Positions 37,621 through 50,680 of a stretch of 64,000 bases of DNA are shown piece after piece. The first letter of the stretch is position 1; the number at the start of each line of letters is the position of its first letter. The position numbers were made by a program, and so were the translations under genes. The notes beneath the pieces were generated by a model that saw only the letters and a program-made list of their open reading frames with translations, searched no databases and had not been told where the DNA came from. Source of the DNA: Phoebastria nigripes (taxonomy: Eukaryota > Chordata > Aves > Procellariiformes > Diomedeidae). Location of the stretch: positions 1,014,992-1,078,991 of the forward strand of contig JAYKAV010000500.1 of the NCBI GenBank assembly GCA_035582835.1, read 5' to 3'.

Positions 37621-40600
37621 ATATGTGCATTGAGAAGGAGACTTCGTAGCTGTCTGTCGGTACTCGCTCCTGACAGGGGCTTGTATTTACCGTACCCATG
37701 CCCGCCCGGGGCATGGACGTTCCCATAAAGGCTTGCTCTGGACAAGCCTGTCCGTGATCGGGGGCAAAGCAGGCTGAGAACGGACTGAAAGAGCAAGTGC
37801 CCGTGGTAAGCAGGACCCGGCTGTAGCCAAGGGGCATCCGGAGCAGCCAGCGCTGACTTGCCACCAAGCGGGGCCCCTCTGGCAGGGAGGCGTCACCCAG
37901 CCCGTCCCGGCAGCTCCAGGCGGGCTGTCAGGTGCCACGTGTCCCCGTGGCCGCTGGCTCTGGGTGATCTGCAGAGCATCCCTTGCCCTGTGCAGGAAAC
38001 GTGGGTGCTAGTTTGAAATTCTAATCGATGAATGAGCATTTTCAAGCGATGCCAGCAAAGGTTGCTTGGCCCGTGCTCTGCCAGAGGGCTGGCAGAGTCT
38101 TCTGCTCCTGGAAATGGCTGGAGTTGCTCCGAAGCAGCAGCCGTGTTCTTAGAAAGTGTGTTGGCATGGAGGAGAGCAGACTTGGAGCCAAAACTGGCCC
38201 TTTAAAAACCCACACGGGGACTGACAGGGCTTGGCGTGCAGGATTAGCAAAACATCCACTGACAATCTTCAGGGCTGTGTAGTTACTGTGTATGTATTTC
38301 AGCTAAACAAGACAAATCTGGCTGATGATTGTGTCTAACTAGGAAGAATGATTGAAGGTCTGTGCCCTCGTCTGTAAGGATAACATAAATGATGATTGGT
38401 TTGAGGCAGGAACTCCCAGGCCAAAGCTAGCAGGCACAGCCGGAGCAGCATGCTCAGGCACAGCCGCCCGCAGAAGGGACCCCGGGGCTGCCCCCCCCCG
38501 CCCAGCGCTGCTGGCAAGTGTTTTGCTGAGGGGGAGGAAGGAGGAAGCCTGCGGCATGGCCCTGGCTGCTCCCCTGAGCTGAACACCAGCCTGAGCAAGT
38601 ATTTCTTGCAGCATGGGACTAGGGAAGGTTTTTCTTACAGATTTGCATCCACTGTGGGCTTTACACTGGAAAAAGTGCCAATCCCCAAGGAAAACTTTTC
38701 CATCAGATGGAGCATTTATGAGTTTGGGCTGATGTGCATGTGGGCTCTGATGTCTAATATGTGCTGCTCCTGACATGAGTATGGTAGGGCAATGAGTTTT
38801 CCAGGGCCAGGAGCAGCTTGCAGATGGACAGCTGGGAGCACGAGGGCGCTAGCAAAAATGTTCCTACTACGAACAAGCTAACACGTCTACACAGGTTCTT
38901 CCTGGTCCTTTTCATATCGGGACCAAGGTGACAGTAGGTCAAGCAACGCACAGCTGCGGAGCGGTGAGTGCCGTGGGGTTCCTGGCGATGCCCAGGGCTG
39001 AGGGTAGTGGCCTCTTTCTGGGGTCTTGCTTGAGAGCTGCTCTCATGAGCTCAGCAATGGATTTGCATTCTTGCACTCCAGCCTGCTTTCTGGGTTCTGC
39101 TCTCTGTCTTCGTGTGCTCTGTTTTCCCAGATTTGCTATTGTTTTGGCACGTTTCTGCCACCACTTTTGTCTTTATTAAAAAAGCCCATTTCTGTACCTG
39201 GTAAGTGCTGGTGGGAAGAGCTGGGAACCTTATAGGCATCCAGTGCTTTGTGTAAAAGCAAGATATTTTTCAGGAAATGAAGGGTTCCAGTGGGCAGACT
39301 AATGCTCGTTAATGAGCAGGGCCTTGTTGCTGGAATTGTGTTAGCCATCTTCAGCCAGTTCAGAAATCCCTTCCTGGCGAGACAATGCAAGGTGTGCACA
39401 AAGTGAGTATCTGCAGCAGAGTCTCCGTTGTGGAATTGCACTCCCTCCCCAGAGCACTTTCGCTGGGCCGTTATCACATGTGCTGTATTATTGGATTTCT
39501 CCAAAGTCTCCCTTTATCCTTATTAATGCTGCGAATGTTGTAGCAAGGAGTGATATGATCTAACATTGGATAAAATCACAATTTGTCCTTCTTCTTGGTG
39601 TAAATGTAACAGGGCTTAACTGTACAAACAAATAAGCCTAAATAGAAACATTTGTGATGATAAATGGGCAAGGAGAGCGCTCTCTGCAAGGTGAGAGATG
39701 ACAGTGCCTGTGAACAGAATGGAGAATCTCACTGCTTCAGGGTCAGTCTCAGGCAGCCTCAAGGTCAGCTCTGCCGGCTCTGCCTCCTCCTCCTCCTCCC
39801 CGTGGCGATGGCAGACGTTCCTACACCTCTTGCTCCCCGGCAAGGCTTCGGGCTCCTCTGGCTGCAGCAGGATCCTGGGGCGCCGCCGCGAGCATGGCGG
39901 TTGGGCTGTGCCTCATTTGGGGCACGGTTCAGCTCCAGCAGCTCTTTTGGCAGGTGGTGGTGAGACTGAGCCCATTCGCTGTTGAGAGGACTGAGCCTCA
40001 CCGGGAGAGGAAACAGCAAGTCTGCTCAGCAGCACTTAAATATATTGCTGACATATTATTGAACTGTTTATATTACTGGATTGGCATATGGCGTAAAACA
40101 TTTCCCTTTTTTTAACGTCTCGTCTTCCATGTTGAGCAAATAGCACAGAGCTTGGCTTCGTGTGCGGTGTGCAGCGTGGTGAGCTCCCCGGGTGAACCGT
40201 CCCGTGAGGGGGGTCCCAGGCAGTGCCCGGCGGAGGAGCGGGCGGCGTGCCCCTGGGGTGAGGTTCGCTGGTGCAGCCGAGCACCGTGCGTCGTGCTGAC
40301 CCCGTGCTCCCGTCACAGTGCAGGAGCGGCGTGTAATGAGGTCCCGTGCGGATATTGATATGACAGAACAAAAGGCCAAGGTGCAGTAAGGACAGCAATC
40401 CGCAGGTCTCAGTCCATTTGTTTTTCACACCAAATCCATCACGGTAATGGGTCACCTTTCTGTGGCAGCTCATGATTACCTGCTTACCAGGGAGCGCGGC
40501 AGGTGGGCGGCAGGCCGGGGCGAGGAGGGAGTAGGTGCGGGCCGCCTCTCCCACCACCCCCGGGATTTATGGCAGGTCAGCACTGCACGTTTCCCTGATA

Positions 40601-41139
40601 GATCAAGTGGATTGGAGTTTATTTGGGTCACAGCGACCGGCGTTGTTTGCTGTGACAACAGACTGATGGGGAGAGCTCCGGGGAGCTGCCTGGGGAGCAG
40701 CGTCTGGAAGGGCACCTGGCCCTGGGGAGCTGCCGGCCAGGCAGCCGGGTGGCCCGGCGTGCGGGCAGGAGGGGAGCCGGGCTGCACCCCCCTGCCACCA
40801 TCCCATGGCCGTCCGTCACCGAGNTGCCCCTGCCCTCACCCTCGGCACNGGCGGCCTGGTGCGGGGAAGGTGCGGGGGGTGTCTTCTGCCATGGCACACC
40901 CTCCCAAAATCCCTTCATCCCAGGACTGCAGCCCTCACGCTGTCTGCTCTCCTCCTCCACCAGTAGCTCGGGGCATGGTGAACAACTGCCTTTCAGAAGC
41001 AAGGGCAGCAGCTCTGGGACCCCTTGCCCCACCACCACAGGAGGCAGGACGGGACCCCCGGGACATCAGTCCAGCGGCGGCNGCAGCTGCACCGAGCGCC
41101 GTGCTGAGAGGAAAAATGTTCCTTTCTGTAGCATCCTGC
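37621..41139. other. Mixed to GC-rich noncoding sequence
   Basis: GC-rich patches lie at 37.7-37.95, 38.4-38.6, 39.75-39.95, 40.18-40.30 and 40.48-41.1 kb. The plus frame 40447-41178 (243 codons, three N bases) resembles no known protein. No repeats or RNA genes are seen. Confidence 0.4.
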
Positions 41140-43100
41140 TCACACACGTTCCTATTTAATATTCATGCACCAGAATGAGACAAGTGCTTAATGAGATCAG
41201 CCATGAGTTTCATTTGAACTCCACCAGCAAAGGAGTCCTCAAAATTGCTTTGCAGTGGATGTGCTAAAAAGTTTAATACTCACACGCTGATAACCTCTGC
41301 AGGGACCTCGGTGTGCTATGCAGCAAGGCGTTTTCAGCTCTCTCCATTGCTATGGAGAAGAGGGAGCTGGAAATTAGTGCTTATTAAAAACCGTCCCTCC
41401 ACGTGCTTCAGTAGAGGTGTGAGCAGGTTCAGTAAGATCACGAAGAGTGCACAAGTTGCATTTGTTGTTCTGCGGGTTGCCTACCTCTCGTTTAGGGTTA
41501 ATGCTATCAGGGAACGCACGGACAAAAGCTAAACAATGCTAATTATTTCAATGCATAGAAAAACCCAGCCTCAGAAGACGGAGCTAAATCTCACAACATC
41601 TTAAGGCATGGAAGCCATCTGTGATAAGGACGGTTGCCTTTCAAAGATAAGGAAACAAAATTGAAACATATTATACATAAATGGCTTCAGGCAATGAATC
41701 ATTCTGCAGTGTCCTCGCTGTTGGATTGTGGCCATCACAAAGAAAATAGTAATAATGATAGTAACAATAATTAATACTGTGGGTCCTTTTTGCTGCTCCT
41801 GGCTGGAGGGCCCTCAGCCAGATCCCAGACACTAGGCCAGGAACAGTAAACATACATTTATGGTAATTTTATTTGAACTCTTGAGAATACGTCCCACACC
41901 ACTATGATTTGATGGCTTATTAAACCCTGCAGGGTACCTTCTCAGGATGGGAGTGCTAGGAGCAGTTGGAGGGAGAGAGCGAGCCATCAGCAGGGACCAG
42001 CATCATTTCCCTCCTAATTAAAAGTCAAAATGTCATCTAGGTTTTTGTATTGTAATTGCAATGGTCATTGCGAAGACACCATGAAATCTGGCTGCATTAG
42101 CACTTCTTTGGGGGGAGGTCTGGTGAATGAAGATGTATTGAAGGCTGCTTTCTGGCATTCTTCTTGTGCAAGTCCAGGCTTTAAGTGCAGTAAATGAGCC
42201 CCCTGCCAAGAGCCCACCTCACCTCTGGGACCCCCCTCCCCCCAACTATTTCAGGGGACTTGAATGAAAAAAAAATCATACATTCCAACCCTAAATGATA
42301 CCAGTAAGTTTGTGCAAGCTTATGTAAATCACACAAAAAGTGACAAGTTTTCCTATTAAAAGATAATTGTAATCAGGGTGCTGGACGTGCGGTGCACTGA
42401 TGATTGGAGATAGACGGGCAGCGTGAAAAGATGGATCGTTTTAATTTGCACCAATTAAATTGAAGTTCATGGGATCATCTTCTTCAATCTTCATGAATAC
42501 TTTATTTTCTGGCTGCTATGGAGCTATTAAAAAGAATGATTGAGCCAAGAGCTAGGCATAGTATATTTTATGAAATATCACCTTTAAAGAATTTGAGTGC
42601 GCCATTTTCATAATGAGTTTTCTAGTACCTAATACCCTTCTATATTACTACATTTTTAAAGTGGATTGATCTGGAAAGTGCAGAAAGTGCAGGTAATGAT
42701 ACATTTTGGTAGGATAAGGTGGCTGATAATGTATCATGTTACTGCTCTCAGAATAATAGATTGCCTTGTGTTTGAGATGTGGCATTCTTATTTTGGTGCT
42801 TGCNTTGTGCAGACAAGGGGAATCCTCTACGTCTCTGGAAAAAAAATGTTTAATTGTTTGTGCAATTTCCTTCTTGTTTCTTCTTTGTCTTTTCTGTATA
42901 GTTTGTGACCTCAGAAAAAGATTTCTGAGGTTTGAGGGAGGCTGTTCTCAGGTATGCATTTGTCTTGATGGATGTTGTTAGAACAGAACAGCATGTAGGA
43001 GACAACACACTATGGGAGATAAAGAAATACACAACCCTATATTATTTACCAGTGCCTCACATTCCCTTCCCAAGAGAAATGAGTGATGATAGCTTCAAAA
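41140..43100. promoter_or_regulatory. AT-rich candidate regulatory DNA
   Basis: This is mostly AT-rich and CpG-poor. The strongest part is 42.37-42.66 kb (TTTAATTTGCACCAATTAAATTG and neighbours hold two mirrored AATT cores). The word TTCCAACCCTAAATGAT at 42283-42299 resembles a CR1 3' end but stands alone. Confidence 0.25.
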
Positions 43101-45639
43101 GGATAAGTCAATGAGAAGGGTGGTCATCTCTCACTCACAACTGCCAAAAAGGCCCCAAGTCTCACTATTTCACACACAGACAAATCAAAAGCTTAACGGG
43201 AAACTGGTGATGCTCAGCGGTGTGCAGGATTTGAGCCTACCCTGCTGTTCTCACCCAGCTTTTGTGACTGCGGAGCTGAGAAATCCCTCCCCGGGTGCCC
43301 CCGGCCCGTGGCTGCACTGNTCTTGTCCAGCTCTCCCCACTCGGAGCCGGAGCAGCACCCGGCTGTGGCTCCCAGGTGTGGGCACCGGTGTCCGTGCCTC
43401 TGAAAGCTGGCCAGAAACTTATGAACACTGTGAAAGCCCAGAGTATCTGTCAAGGCTGGGGTTGGTACCAGTTTGGTGATCGCACTGTGACCTTGTAAAT
43501 AACTCACTCCAGATTTACACTGGATAAAATGTGGGCAAACACACAGGAGCCCACGGTCCCTTCAGTGGCTGCGGGATCAACTGGTTGGGTTCGTTTTCAT
43601 CACCAAGCAGCTGGGAGGTGCCACCCTTTAAGGAAGCACTAATCGGAACAAGCAGGGACACGACTCCCAGGCTCACAGCACTGCAGGAACAAGCAAGCGT
43701 GTCCCGCGGGGACGGCCTGCTGCTAACACGCGCTGGTCCCAATTCCCAGGGGTGCATCCTCAGCACTGCAAGTCACAGCAACATGATGCCATCTCTCTCT
43801 ACATAGGTTTAAGCAACAGCAATCATAATTAACCCTGCTAATTAATCAGGGCATAACATATTAATTGCTAGCACACGAGGCTCCAATTGAGCAGGTGCTG
43901 TGTGGGAATCTAATAGGATAATGAACTGACTAGCAGTGCCACGTGCAGCAGAGTGCANGTCACTTGGAGGGACAGGCTTGGCAAAACCCAGCGCTTGGCC
44001 AACAATCACTGCCTCCCGGTGTNGCCACCGACAAACAGGCGGGTGGAGTTTGGGATACACGGGGTGCGAGCCAGAGAGGGAGGTGGGAAGGTAGGTGTCA
44101 CGGCTGCCCACCCTCCTGGAGCCACGTGTTGGGAGCCGCTGGTGAAAGGGGGCTTGGGAGGGATGGGACAGAAAGGCCAGGACTGGTCCTGCAGCACTCG
44201 GGGAGCCAGAGTTCAGCACAAAACATGGGACATGGGACTCGGCAGTGGATAACCGATGAAGTTCCCTGTTGGTGCTGGAGCCAGGCCAGTCGATCCCATC
44301 CCCTGCTCCTTCCCCCTTTCCTGCTGGGGTGGCCGCCGTGGCACACGGTGTCCTTTCAGTCCTTTGACTGCACACCCTGACTGCTGAGTTAGAGGAAGGC
44401 TTGTAGAAGCCCTGGCACTTGAGGTTAATCAGGCAGAGGAGTAGGTTCAGACTTTAAAATTTTTTTTTTTTTTTTCTTCTGGGGCCACTTATGATGCTCC
44501 TGAGAAAGCATTCGAGGAAAATGGAAGCCGCTGAACTTTAGGCACTTTATAGACAGGTCTTGTAGTTAGACCTACATGTAAGTTGCCTAATGCTGTCCAC
44601 TATTAAAAAAACCTGTAAATTTTTGTCATTAGAGTTATTCAGACCTTACTGTTTCCAGCAAGATTTTTTGGGGGGGGGGCGGGGTGCCTGGTTTGTTTTG
44701 GTTTGATTTGGTTTGTTTTGTTTCTATTAGGAGAATAAAGGCCCGACACCAAAGAAATACTTTGTTGCCTCATAATAAATATTTATATTTGGCAGAAGGA
44801 ATTATCCAAGCCCTTCACCAGCCTTGCTCGGAGATGTCCCAGCCCGCAGAAGAACAGCGGAGCCCAGCTGGCGGAGGGCAGCAGCAGCCCACGCTGCACG
44901 GGGCGCTGGGCAGCAGCTGGGACACCCAGGTGGTGGCACTGGGCAGTGTAAAAGCAGTGCCAACCTCTCCCCCTGTGCTGCTCTGGGCTCAGCACTGCCT
45001 CCTCGCAAAAGACCCCCTTCTCTCCCGCTCCCCCAAGCACACGTCGCACCTGAAGCCTCTCCTCCTCCTGCTGCCAGCGGCTGCATTTATTGCAGCAGCA
45101 GTCAAAGGCGCGGGATCAGGGGCCCTGCTCCCGCACCGCNCAGGAGGGACCCTCCCAGGGCAGAGTTGCAGCTGCCCGGGGAGCTGCCAGCCCGGGATCT
45201 TGCAGCCTTCGTGGTACTCCTGCATTGCGGACGTTTCTGCTCTACACAGATATAGGCTCGGCATCAGCCTTCCATTTAGTTTTCACTACATTTTATTCAT
45301 AGAGAATACAGGTGTGCTTTTATACCAGCTGTCTGACCAGGTCTTTATAAACGTAATCTTACGTTAAAGTCTGGACTTTGCAACACCATTCAGTGCAGCA
45401 CCAGCCTGGATGCAGAGCTTACGACAACAGAAATAAGAAGCGCTGGCGGAAGGTCTGCCTCCTAGCAGTTCACACTCGGTAAGGCAGGCTTGTCCTCGGT
45501 GGGGACGGTCCCGTTGCCACACATCCCGGGAGGAGAAGCCTTTTGTAGTGATCAGGGGTCTCCTCGACAGAGGCGGGGGTCACAGGCTGTCATGTCTCTG
45601 CATCAGGACCGCGGAGGTGAGCCAGGAGCCTGCCCTCAT
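43101..45639. other. Mixed noncoding sequence
   Basis: Neutral to GC-rich DNA includes the simple-repeat cluster at 44.46-44.72 kb. A short AT-rich piece with CATAATTAACCCTGCTAATTA and TATTAATTGCTAG lies at 43.82-43.87 kb and is a small regulatory candidate. No gene is recognised. Confidence 0.35.
44460..44724. repeat. Cluster of homopolymer and simple repeats
   Basis: A T16 run (44460-44475), a G10 run followed by CGGGG (44670-44684) and a GTTTG/TTTTG repeat (44691-44724) occur within 265 bases. The G tract could form a quadruplex only in part. The length of each run is likely uncertain in the assembly. Confidence 0.75.
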
Positions 45640-46093
45640 GTTCGTCCAGCTTCACATCCCTAATATTTAATAACATTTTATTTAGGGCAAGAGCATTTAC
45701 TAGGATTGCACAGGACCCTCTGTGATCTGCTTCACCATTGTTTAGTTTAATTGTCCTAAAATTGGCAATAGATTAAAAGAAAATAATTATCCCTAATTAT
45801 GTTAATTAAATGGCTAATTCATTAACGAGCTTAACATCTTTTACTTGGACCATCTCTGCTATGTGAGATTGTGATTCCAAGAGGAAACGCCAGGCGCATG
45901 CTGCATTCTGTGTAAACTAAGTTGCAGCATGTTTAGTGCGAGCTGTATGAACAAAATCCCCTCATTATTCAGATGACAGAACAAAACTATAAATAGTGGA
46001 TCGCAATTAAAATCAGAACAATTACTTTTTATCCATTATGCTGCCTTTTGCACAATAGCAGCCTATAAAAGGAAAAAGCACAGTCCTTTTAGA
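45640..46093. promoter_or_regulatory. Strong AT-rich candidate conserved element
   Basis: About 450 bases are complex, CpG-poor and TAAT-rich: CCCTAATATTTAATAAC, CCCTAATTATGTTAATT, GGCTAATTCATTAACGAGC and CGCAATTAAAATC. The block ends at a TC microsatellite. The word CATTATGCTGCC at 46034-46045 is shared with element B (TTATTATGCTGCC) but the rest does not align. Confidence 0.4.
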
Positions 46094-46120
46094 TCTCTCT
46101 CTCTCTCTCTCTCCCCCCCC
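46094..46120. repeat. (TC)n microsatellite with C8 run
   Basis: About ten TC units are followed by eight C. The tract sits directly on the right edge of the AT-rich candidate element at 45.64-46.09 kb. Confidence 0.9.
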
Positions 46121-47959
46121 TTATCCAGAACTGTAGCTGGCTTGCTAATTAGGAAGCTTTTGAATTAGATTATTTGCATGTCTGAACAGGGCTAGGGTAT
46201 TAAACATCCCCGAGGACATACTATAATAACCTCTTCAGTGGCTTTTAGGATCCCTAAGGAACCAGGAACTCTGAAAAAACCTCCAAAAGGAGGGAAAGTG
46301 CATAACGATTTCATCCAATTAGGTATGGATTAGTCAGCTCTGTGTCTTTGAATCCTGCTCACTGTGAGAAGGTGTTCTCCTTCAGGAACATTTGACAAAA
46401 TCATCGGGGAAATTATAATGCAGTACCTAAATGAAATCGCAATACCTTAGTTTCTCCTCCAAGAAAAAATAAACTACAAAATCAATACCGCGGTGTATAA
46501 AGTAAAAAGAAATGCACCAGTCACTTTATTGCTTTGCTGCAAGCATAGCCTCTGTGTTTATAGCATCCATGAGTGACTATCAAAGTCAGGCTCCAAAGGA
46601 CAAATGCTGCTGCTGCTATGATTGGCTACAGCAGATTTTAATTTTTAAATACCACTGGTATTATCCTCCTCGCAATGGCTTTCCACACTCTTCCAGTTTT
46701 AAGAAATCACCAGCCCATTTATATTTAACAAGACAATTAAGCTGCCCGAGCTCTCCAAACGCAGCAGTGGTTTGCAGCGAGGCCCCTCCAGCACGCTGGG
46801 TTTGGTACCGGGCAAACTGTTCCTGTGCGCCGTGGATGCTGCTGTGGGTGTGCTCCCCGAACAGCCGCTGCTCTGCTGCAGGAAGGGCAAAAAGCTGCCG
46901 TCCCCCACGACACATTCGGTCTGTCCATGCAACCCGCAGCTGTTGCACGGGAATGGCGAAGGACAGCAGGGCTGGTGCCCCCTCTGCAAACGTGGTGATT
47001 TAGAAGAGAGGAGTGAAACCCAGGCGTATGCTCGGCCCCTCGCTACCAGAACGGCTGCCAGCTCGTCTTTCCATAGGTGCCTCCAAAAGGCTGCTGAGAG
47101 CCCGGACCCTGCCTGCACCCCGCAGCCCTGCACCGCGGCGGGGGCTGGTGCCCAGGCAGACCTGCCCCCAGGGGACCGGAGCCTGCCCGGGCACCAGCCA
47201 GAGCCGGACACGAGGAAAGGGCAGTGCAGGCAACCATGTGAGCAAGGTGAAACTGGGGTTTGCACCGAGAGCCCATTGATTTTCCTCCTTTTACCTTTTT
47301 TTTTTTTAGTTTTTTAGTGCTGAGATCTAATTTGAAGGCACTGAAACTAGAGCTTCATGAGAAGTGTGATTATTATAAAATGCCTGTGGAGGTAAGCCGT
47401 GCTTATAAGACTGCACCTGCAGGGACCACTCAGTGTCAGCTCTCTGCACTGCACCTTGCTGCTTGGATTGGAAGCCCTAATATTGGTATCTAATTGGAAT
47501 GGATTTCCAGAACAGCAATAAGAGAAACTACCTAGAAAACTGAACATGCGGCACTAAGCTTTAGAAATCCTAANATGTATGGATAAATTGCCCATGCTGG
47601 TGTTTGTACAGTTAGTATGTGGTTTTGCATACTTGGAGCCATAGGGTTCAAGCATCACGGCAAAAGCCTCCCCTTACCCAAAGCAATCCCTTCTTAGATA
47701 ACACAGAAGTGATTTCTGTCGGTCAGGAATACAGGGATTCCCCTCACCACAGCTTTCTCTTGGCCAGCAATATTTAGCTTGGGCCTCTCATGGTCTTCTC
47801 TGGCAAGGAGCACCACTCCACATCATGTGAGAATGTCATTCCTTATATTTTGAATTTCCATCTTTGAACTCCCGTCAGTGTCCCCTTGTTCCTGTGCTGG
47901 GGAGGGGAGCGAGGGCAGCTCCTGTTTAGCCTGTCCTGGTAACACCCACAATCGTTTCA
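46121..47959. other. Mixed noncoding sequence left of the CR1 fossil
   Basis: The part 46.12-46.75 kb is neutral to AT-rich. The part 46.77-47.23 kb is GC-rich with overlapping frames on both strands (181 codons plus, 188 minus) of no known family. The part 47.28-47.95 kb is neutral and may include unrecognisable LINE remains at its right end. Confidence 0.35.
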
Positions 47960-48800
47960 CACTCTTCAGACTGAGTTCCCAAGACCTGGGTTGTCTCCCT
48001 CTTTGCTTTCTGAGCTCAGTCCACCTCCACGGTACCTTTTTGAGACACGCTGCACACCAGCACTGCACGCCATATCCAGAGAGGAGGTGTAACAGATTTT
48101 TAAAACCAGCTCTTTTAATATTTTCTGTGCTCTTCTCATTCCCATTCCTCTGAGCCCCTGACATCTTGTTTGCCATTTGGCTTCGCACGCGTGTTGTTCG
48201 AGGTCTCAGCAATGACCAGCTTTCCAAATCAACCAGTTGTATGCTGGGGAAGTTCTGGTTTTTAGAGCATTCATATTTATCCGCATCAAACTTCACTTGC
48301 TATCACTTCATTCATTCTTCTGCCTTGGCCAAATTTCTCTGAATTTCTCTCATCTTTTTTGAATTTAACTAATCTATACAACTGTTTCCTTTTCCAGGTC
48401 AGTAATTAATATATTAATGCCATTAGATTGAGTGCGTAACCATGTAGCACACTGCTAGTGACCCTTTACACTGATTAATAAAAGACTATCTACCACTTTT
48501 GTTTCCTTCCTCTTAGTCCATCTTATTGATTCATAATGCTACTGTATCTCTTACCCCCATTTTTATCTTGTTTCCTAAGAAATCCTGTGGGAAGACCTCA
48601 TTAAAAGCCTTTTGAAAGTCTAAAAATATGTCAAGATATTCTCTTTTATCCATTTATATATTGGTAGGTTCAAAGTATTCTAACAGATTAATGAGACATG
48701 ATTTTCCACAGCAGAAACTGTGTTGATTGGATGTGATCTTCAAGGTATTTTATCATTCTATATTTAATAAATGTTTAAACCATTTTGCCAGATACCTGTG
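47960..48800 (-). mobile_element. Decayed CR1-like LINE, reverse transcriptase fragment
   Basis: Read on the minus strand, this stretch carries the ordered landmarks of a non-LTR (CR1 clade) reverse transcriptase, spread over several frames. From N to C: QHSFCCGKSCLINLLEYFE at 48725-48669 (family pattern HGFxxGKSCLTNL), EYLDIFLDFQKAFNEVFPQD at 48641-48582 (family YLDFSKAFDTVPH), VTSSVLHGYALNLMALI at about 48462-48412 (family VTSGVPQGSVLGPLLF), GINILITDLE at 48421-48392 (family FNIFINDLDE), MKFDADKY at 48296-48273 (family MKFNxDKC) and YGVQCWCAACLKKV at 48074-48033 (family LEYCVQFWxPxLKKD). Order and spacing agree with the family, but frameshifts and stops separate the blocks. The catalytic FADD box expected between the fourth and fifth blocks is not visible, and the interval there is shorter than normal, so it is probably deleted. 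The 5' part, the endonuclease and the 3' tail are not seen. It is an old, inactive insertion. L3 or a related CR1-clade family is an alternative subfamily label. Confidence 0.87.
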
Positions 48801-50680
48801 CAAAGCTGAATAGTGTCTAATATCCTGGATTACACTTAGAGTCTTTTAAAAATGTATAATATACAGATAAAACCCCTTTGCTCTTCTTCCAGAAAGGAAA
48901 AACAGTGCAAATGTTGCTGCTCTATTTATACTTTTCTTAAATGCAGGGAATATCTAAATATGTGACCTTTTATTTTCTCCCAAATCAGCTCTAAGACGAA
49001 ACACAGTGAAAATGTAAATAAACTGTAAATTTGTCTTCTTATATATACACATATACTGCAATCCCCCAAACAGCTAATTGACATAACTGCCCACTGCACC
49101 TGCATCACTGGGATGGAGCCGAGTGCTGAAAACACTCCCCTGAAGGGCTGGAAGCAGCAAGCATCCTGCAGGTTACCTTCCTTTTTCCACCCNGACCTAT
49201 TCAGATCCCCTCTACAGACCCACCATTTAAACTTTGGATACTTTCCACTTCCTTGGAGTTTGTTCATTTTTCCATGAGTTTTTATGGGAAATCGCTAACA
49301 TTTTTCCCCATTATTATTTTACTCTAAAGATTAGCTTGTCAAAGTTTGAAGATTGAAACTATAAAACACTTTTTTTCTTCTCTGTTGGAGAACAGTTAAT
49401 TTCTTTAAAATGAATACCATCTTAATTACAACCCACTGTTCATTAATAAAACAAATTACTGGGAAATTATTTGTCCTCTCAGTTGCTTATGTCCCTGCCT
49501 TACAAAAATGGAAACTTCTTACAAAATTCTCTGCAGGCTCAGCCCTTTCCAGCACACTACTGACAGGTACCTCATGGCCCAGGGGACAAGCAATCGGTGA
49601 CCTGCCTTTGCAGTACTGTGCTTGCAGGGGAATTTGTGGTGGGAGGCGTCTGCCGCTCACTGCGGTGCCGCCGGACCTGTGCCACTGCACCGCTGGGGCT
49701 CGCCACGGGCATCAGCTGGAGATGCTGCTTGTGTCCCTGGTCAAGGCAAAAGGAGAAGTCCGGGCAGTTCTCAGAGCAACTTTTGAGGACAAGAGANGAA
49801 AGATAATCCCAAAGAGCAGGGAAGATCACTGCTAAGAGGGGACAAAACGGCGGCATCCAGCTCACAGCTCTGCCCTCCTGGCAGTCCCTTTCCCCCCGCA
49901 GCCTGCGCCTGCCCCTGCGCCGCAGAGCCCTGGTTCCCACCCCGCCCGCCTCTCCGCCCGTGCAAGCAGGGTGTTAATTAATGCGTTTGTCCCAATTCTG
50001 TTTTCAACTATAGAAACAACCAAGAGCTAATAAATCAACCCAACTTTATCTACAGCCAGAATGCATTTTGAAAACGAAGCGTGTGAGCCTGCGTGTGCCA
50101 TGTGCTCCCAAGCTCAGAATACCCCGATACGGCCCGGAAATTTTGACGTAAATGGAATACAAGATAGGCCCTTTAAATTGGTAATCAGGAGATTAAAAAA
50201 GGAAAAAAGAATGAAAGTTCCCTGCAGCCTAATCACATCTCTTTGGGAAATTCCCGCACCAACCCAGCCGTGAAACCAGCACAAATCAATGTGGCCCAGG
50301 GGATCAACATTTTACATATATATAAAAAATTGTAAACATCTTTTATGTATGCAATGTAATAACTACACTCAGCATCATGGGCTTTAAAAGCAAATGTTAT
50401 GGGCAGTTGTATTGCAATAAAGTGGTTAAATGGGAAAGCTTTGAAGGGCTGATAATTTGTACTCTTTTCTTCACCGAACCAACTTATTCTTATATGAGTA
50501 TGACAAATTAAAACATTCTTCTATAGGAAGAAGTTTTCATTCATCAGGATTTTTTTTCCCACCCTTTCCATTTTCTGCCACATTTCAAGTTCAAAAAGAA
50601 GTTGGTTACAATCCCGATTATGCAAATAGGGATGTAGATGCAGCTCAGGCAACAAAAAGTCTCCAGTTTGGGGGCCCAGA
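48801..50680. other. AT-rich noncoding DNA with a GC-rich spot
   Basis: The part 48.8-49.5 kb is AT-rich and could hold degraded 5' LINE sequence that I cannot recognise. The part 49.6-49.96 kb is GC-rich. The part 49.97-50.68 kb is AT-rich and complex. A 70-codon plus frame at 50061-50273 has four Cys but no known family, and I do not call it. Confidence 0.35.

Noticed and set aside
38834..38853. CTCF-like site (GAGGGCGCTAG)
   Set aside because: The right half fits but the CCAC half is lost when the GGCGC end is aligned.
42283..42299. TTCCAACCCTAAATGAT resembling a CR1 3' end
   Set aside because: There is no octamer tail and no matching upstream sequence. A 17-base match alone is too weak.
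46034..46045. Possible third copy of element B (CATTATGCTGCC)
   Set aside because: The match does not extend on either side.
46512..47003. Plus-strand 163-codon frame
   Set aside because: It crosses an AT-rich to GC-rich change and overlaps minus-strand frames. No domain is seen.
50061..50273. Small Cys-containing frame that could suggest a peptide
   Set aside because: No signal peptide, no known Cys spacing, and it lies in an AT-rich noncoding texture.
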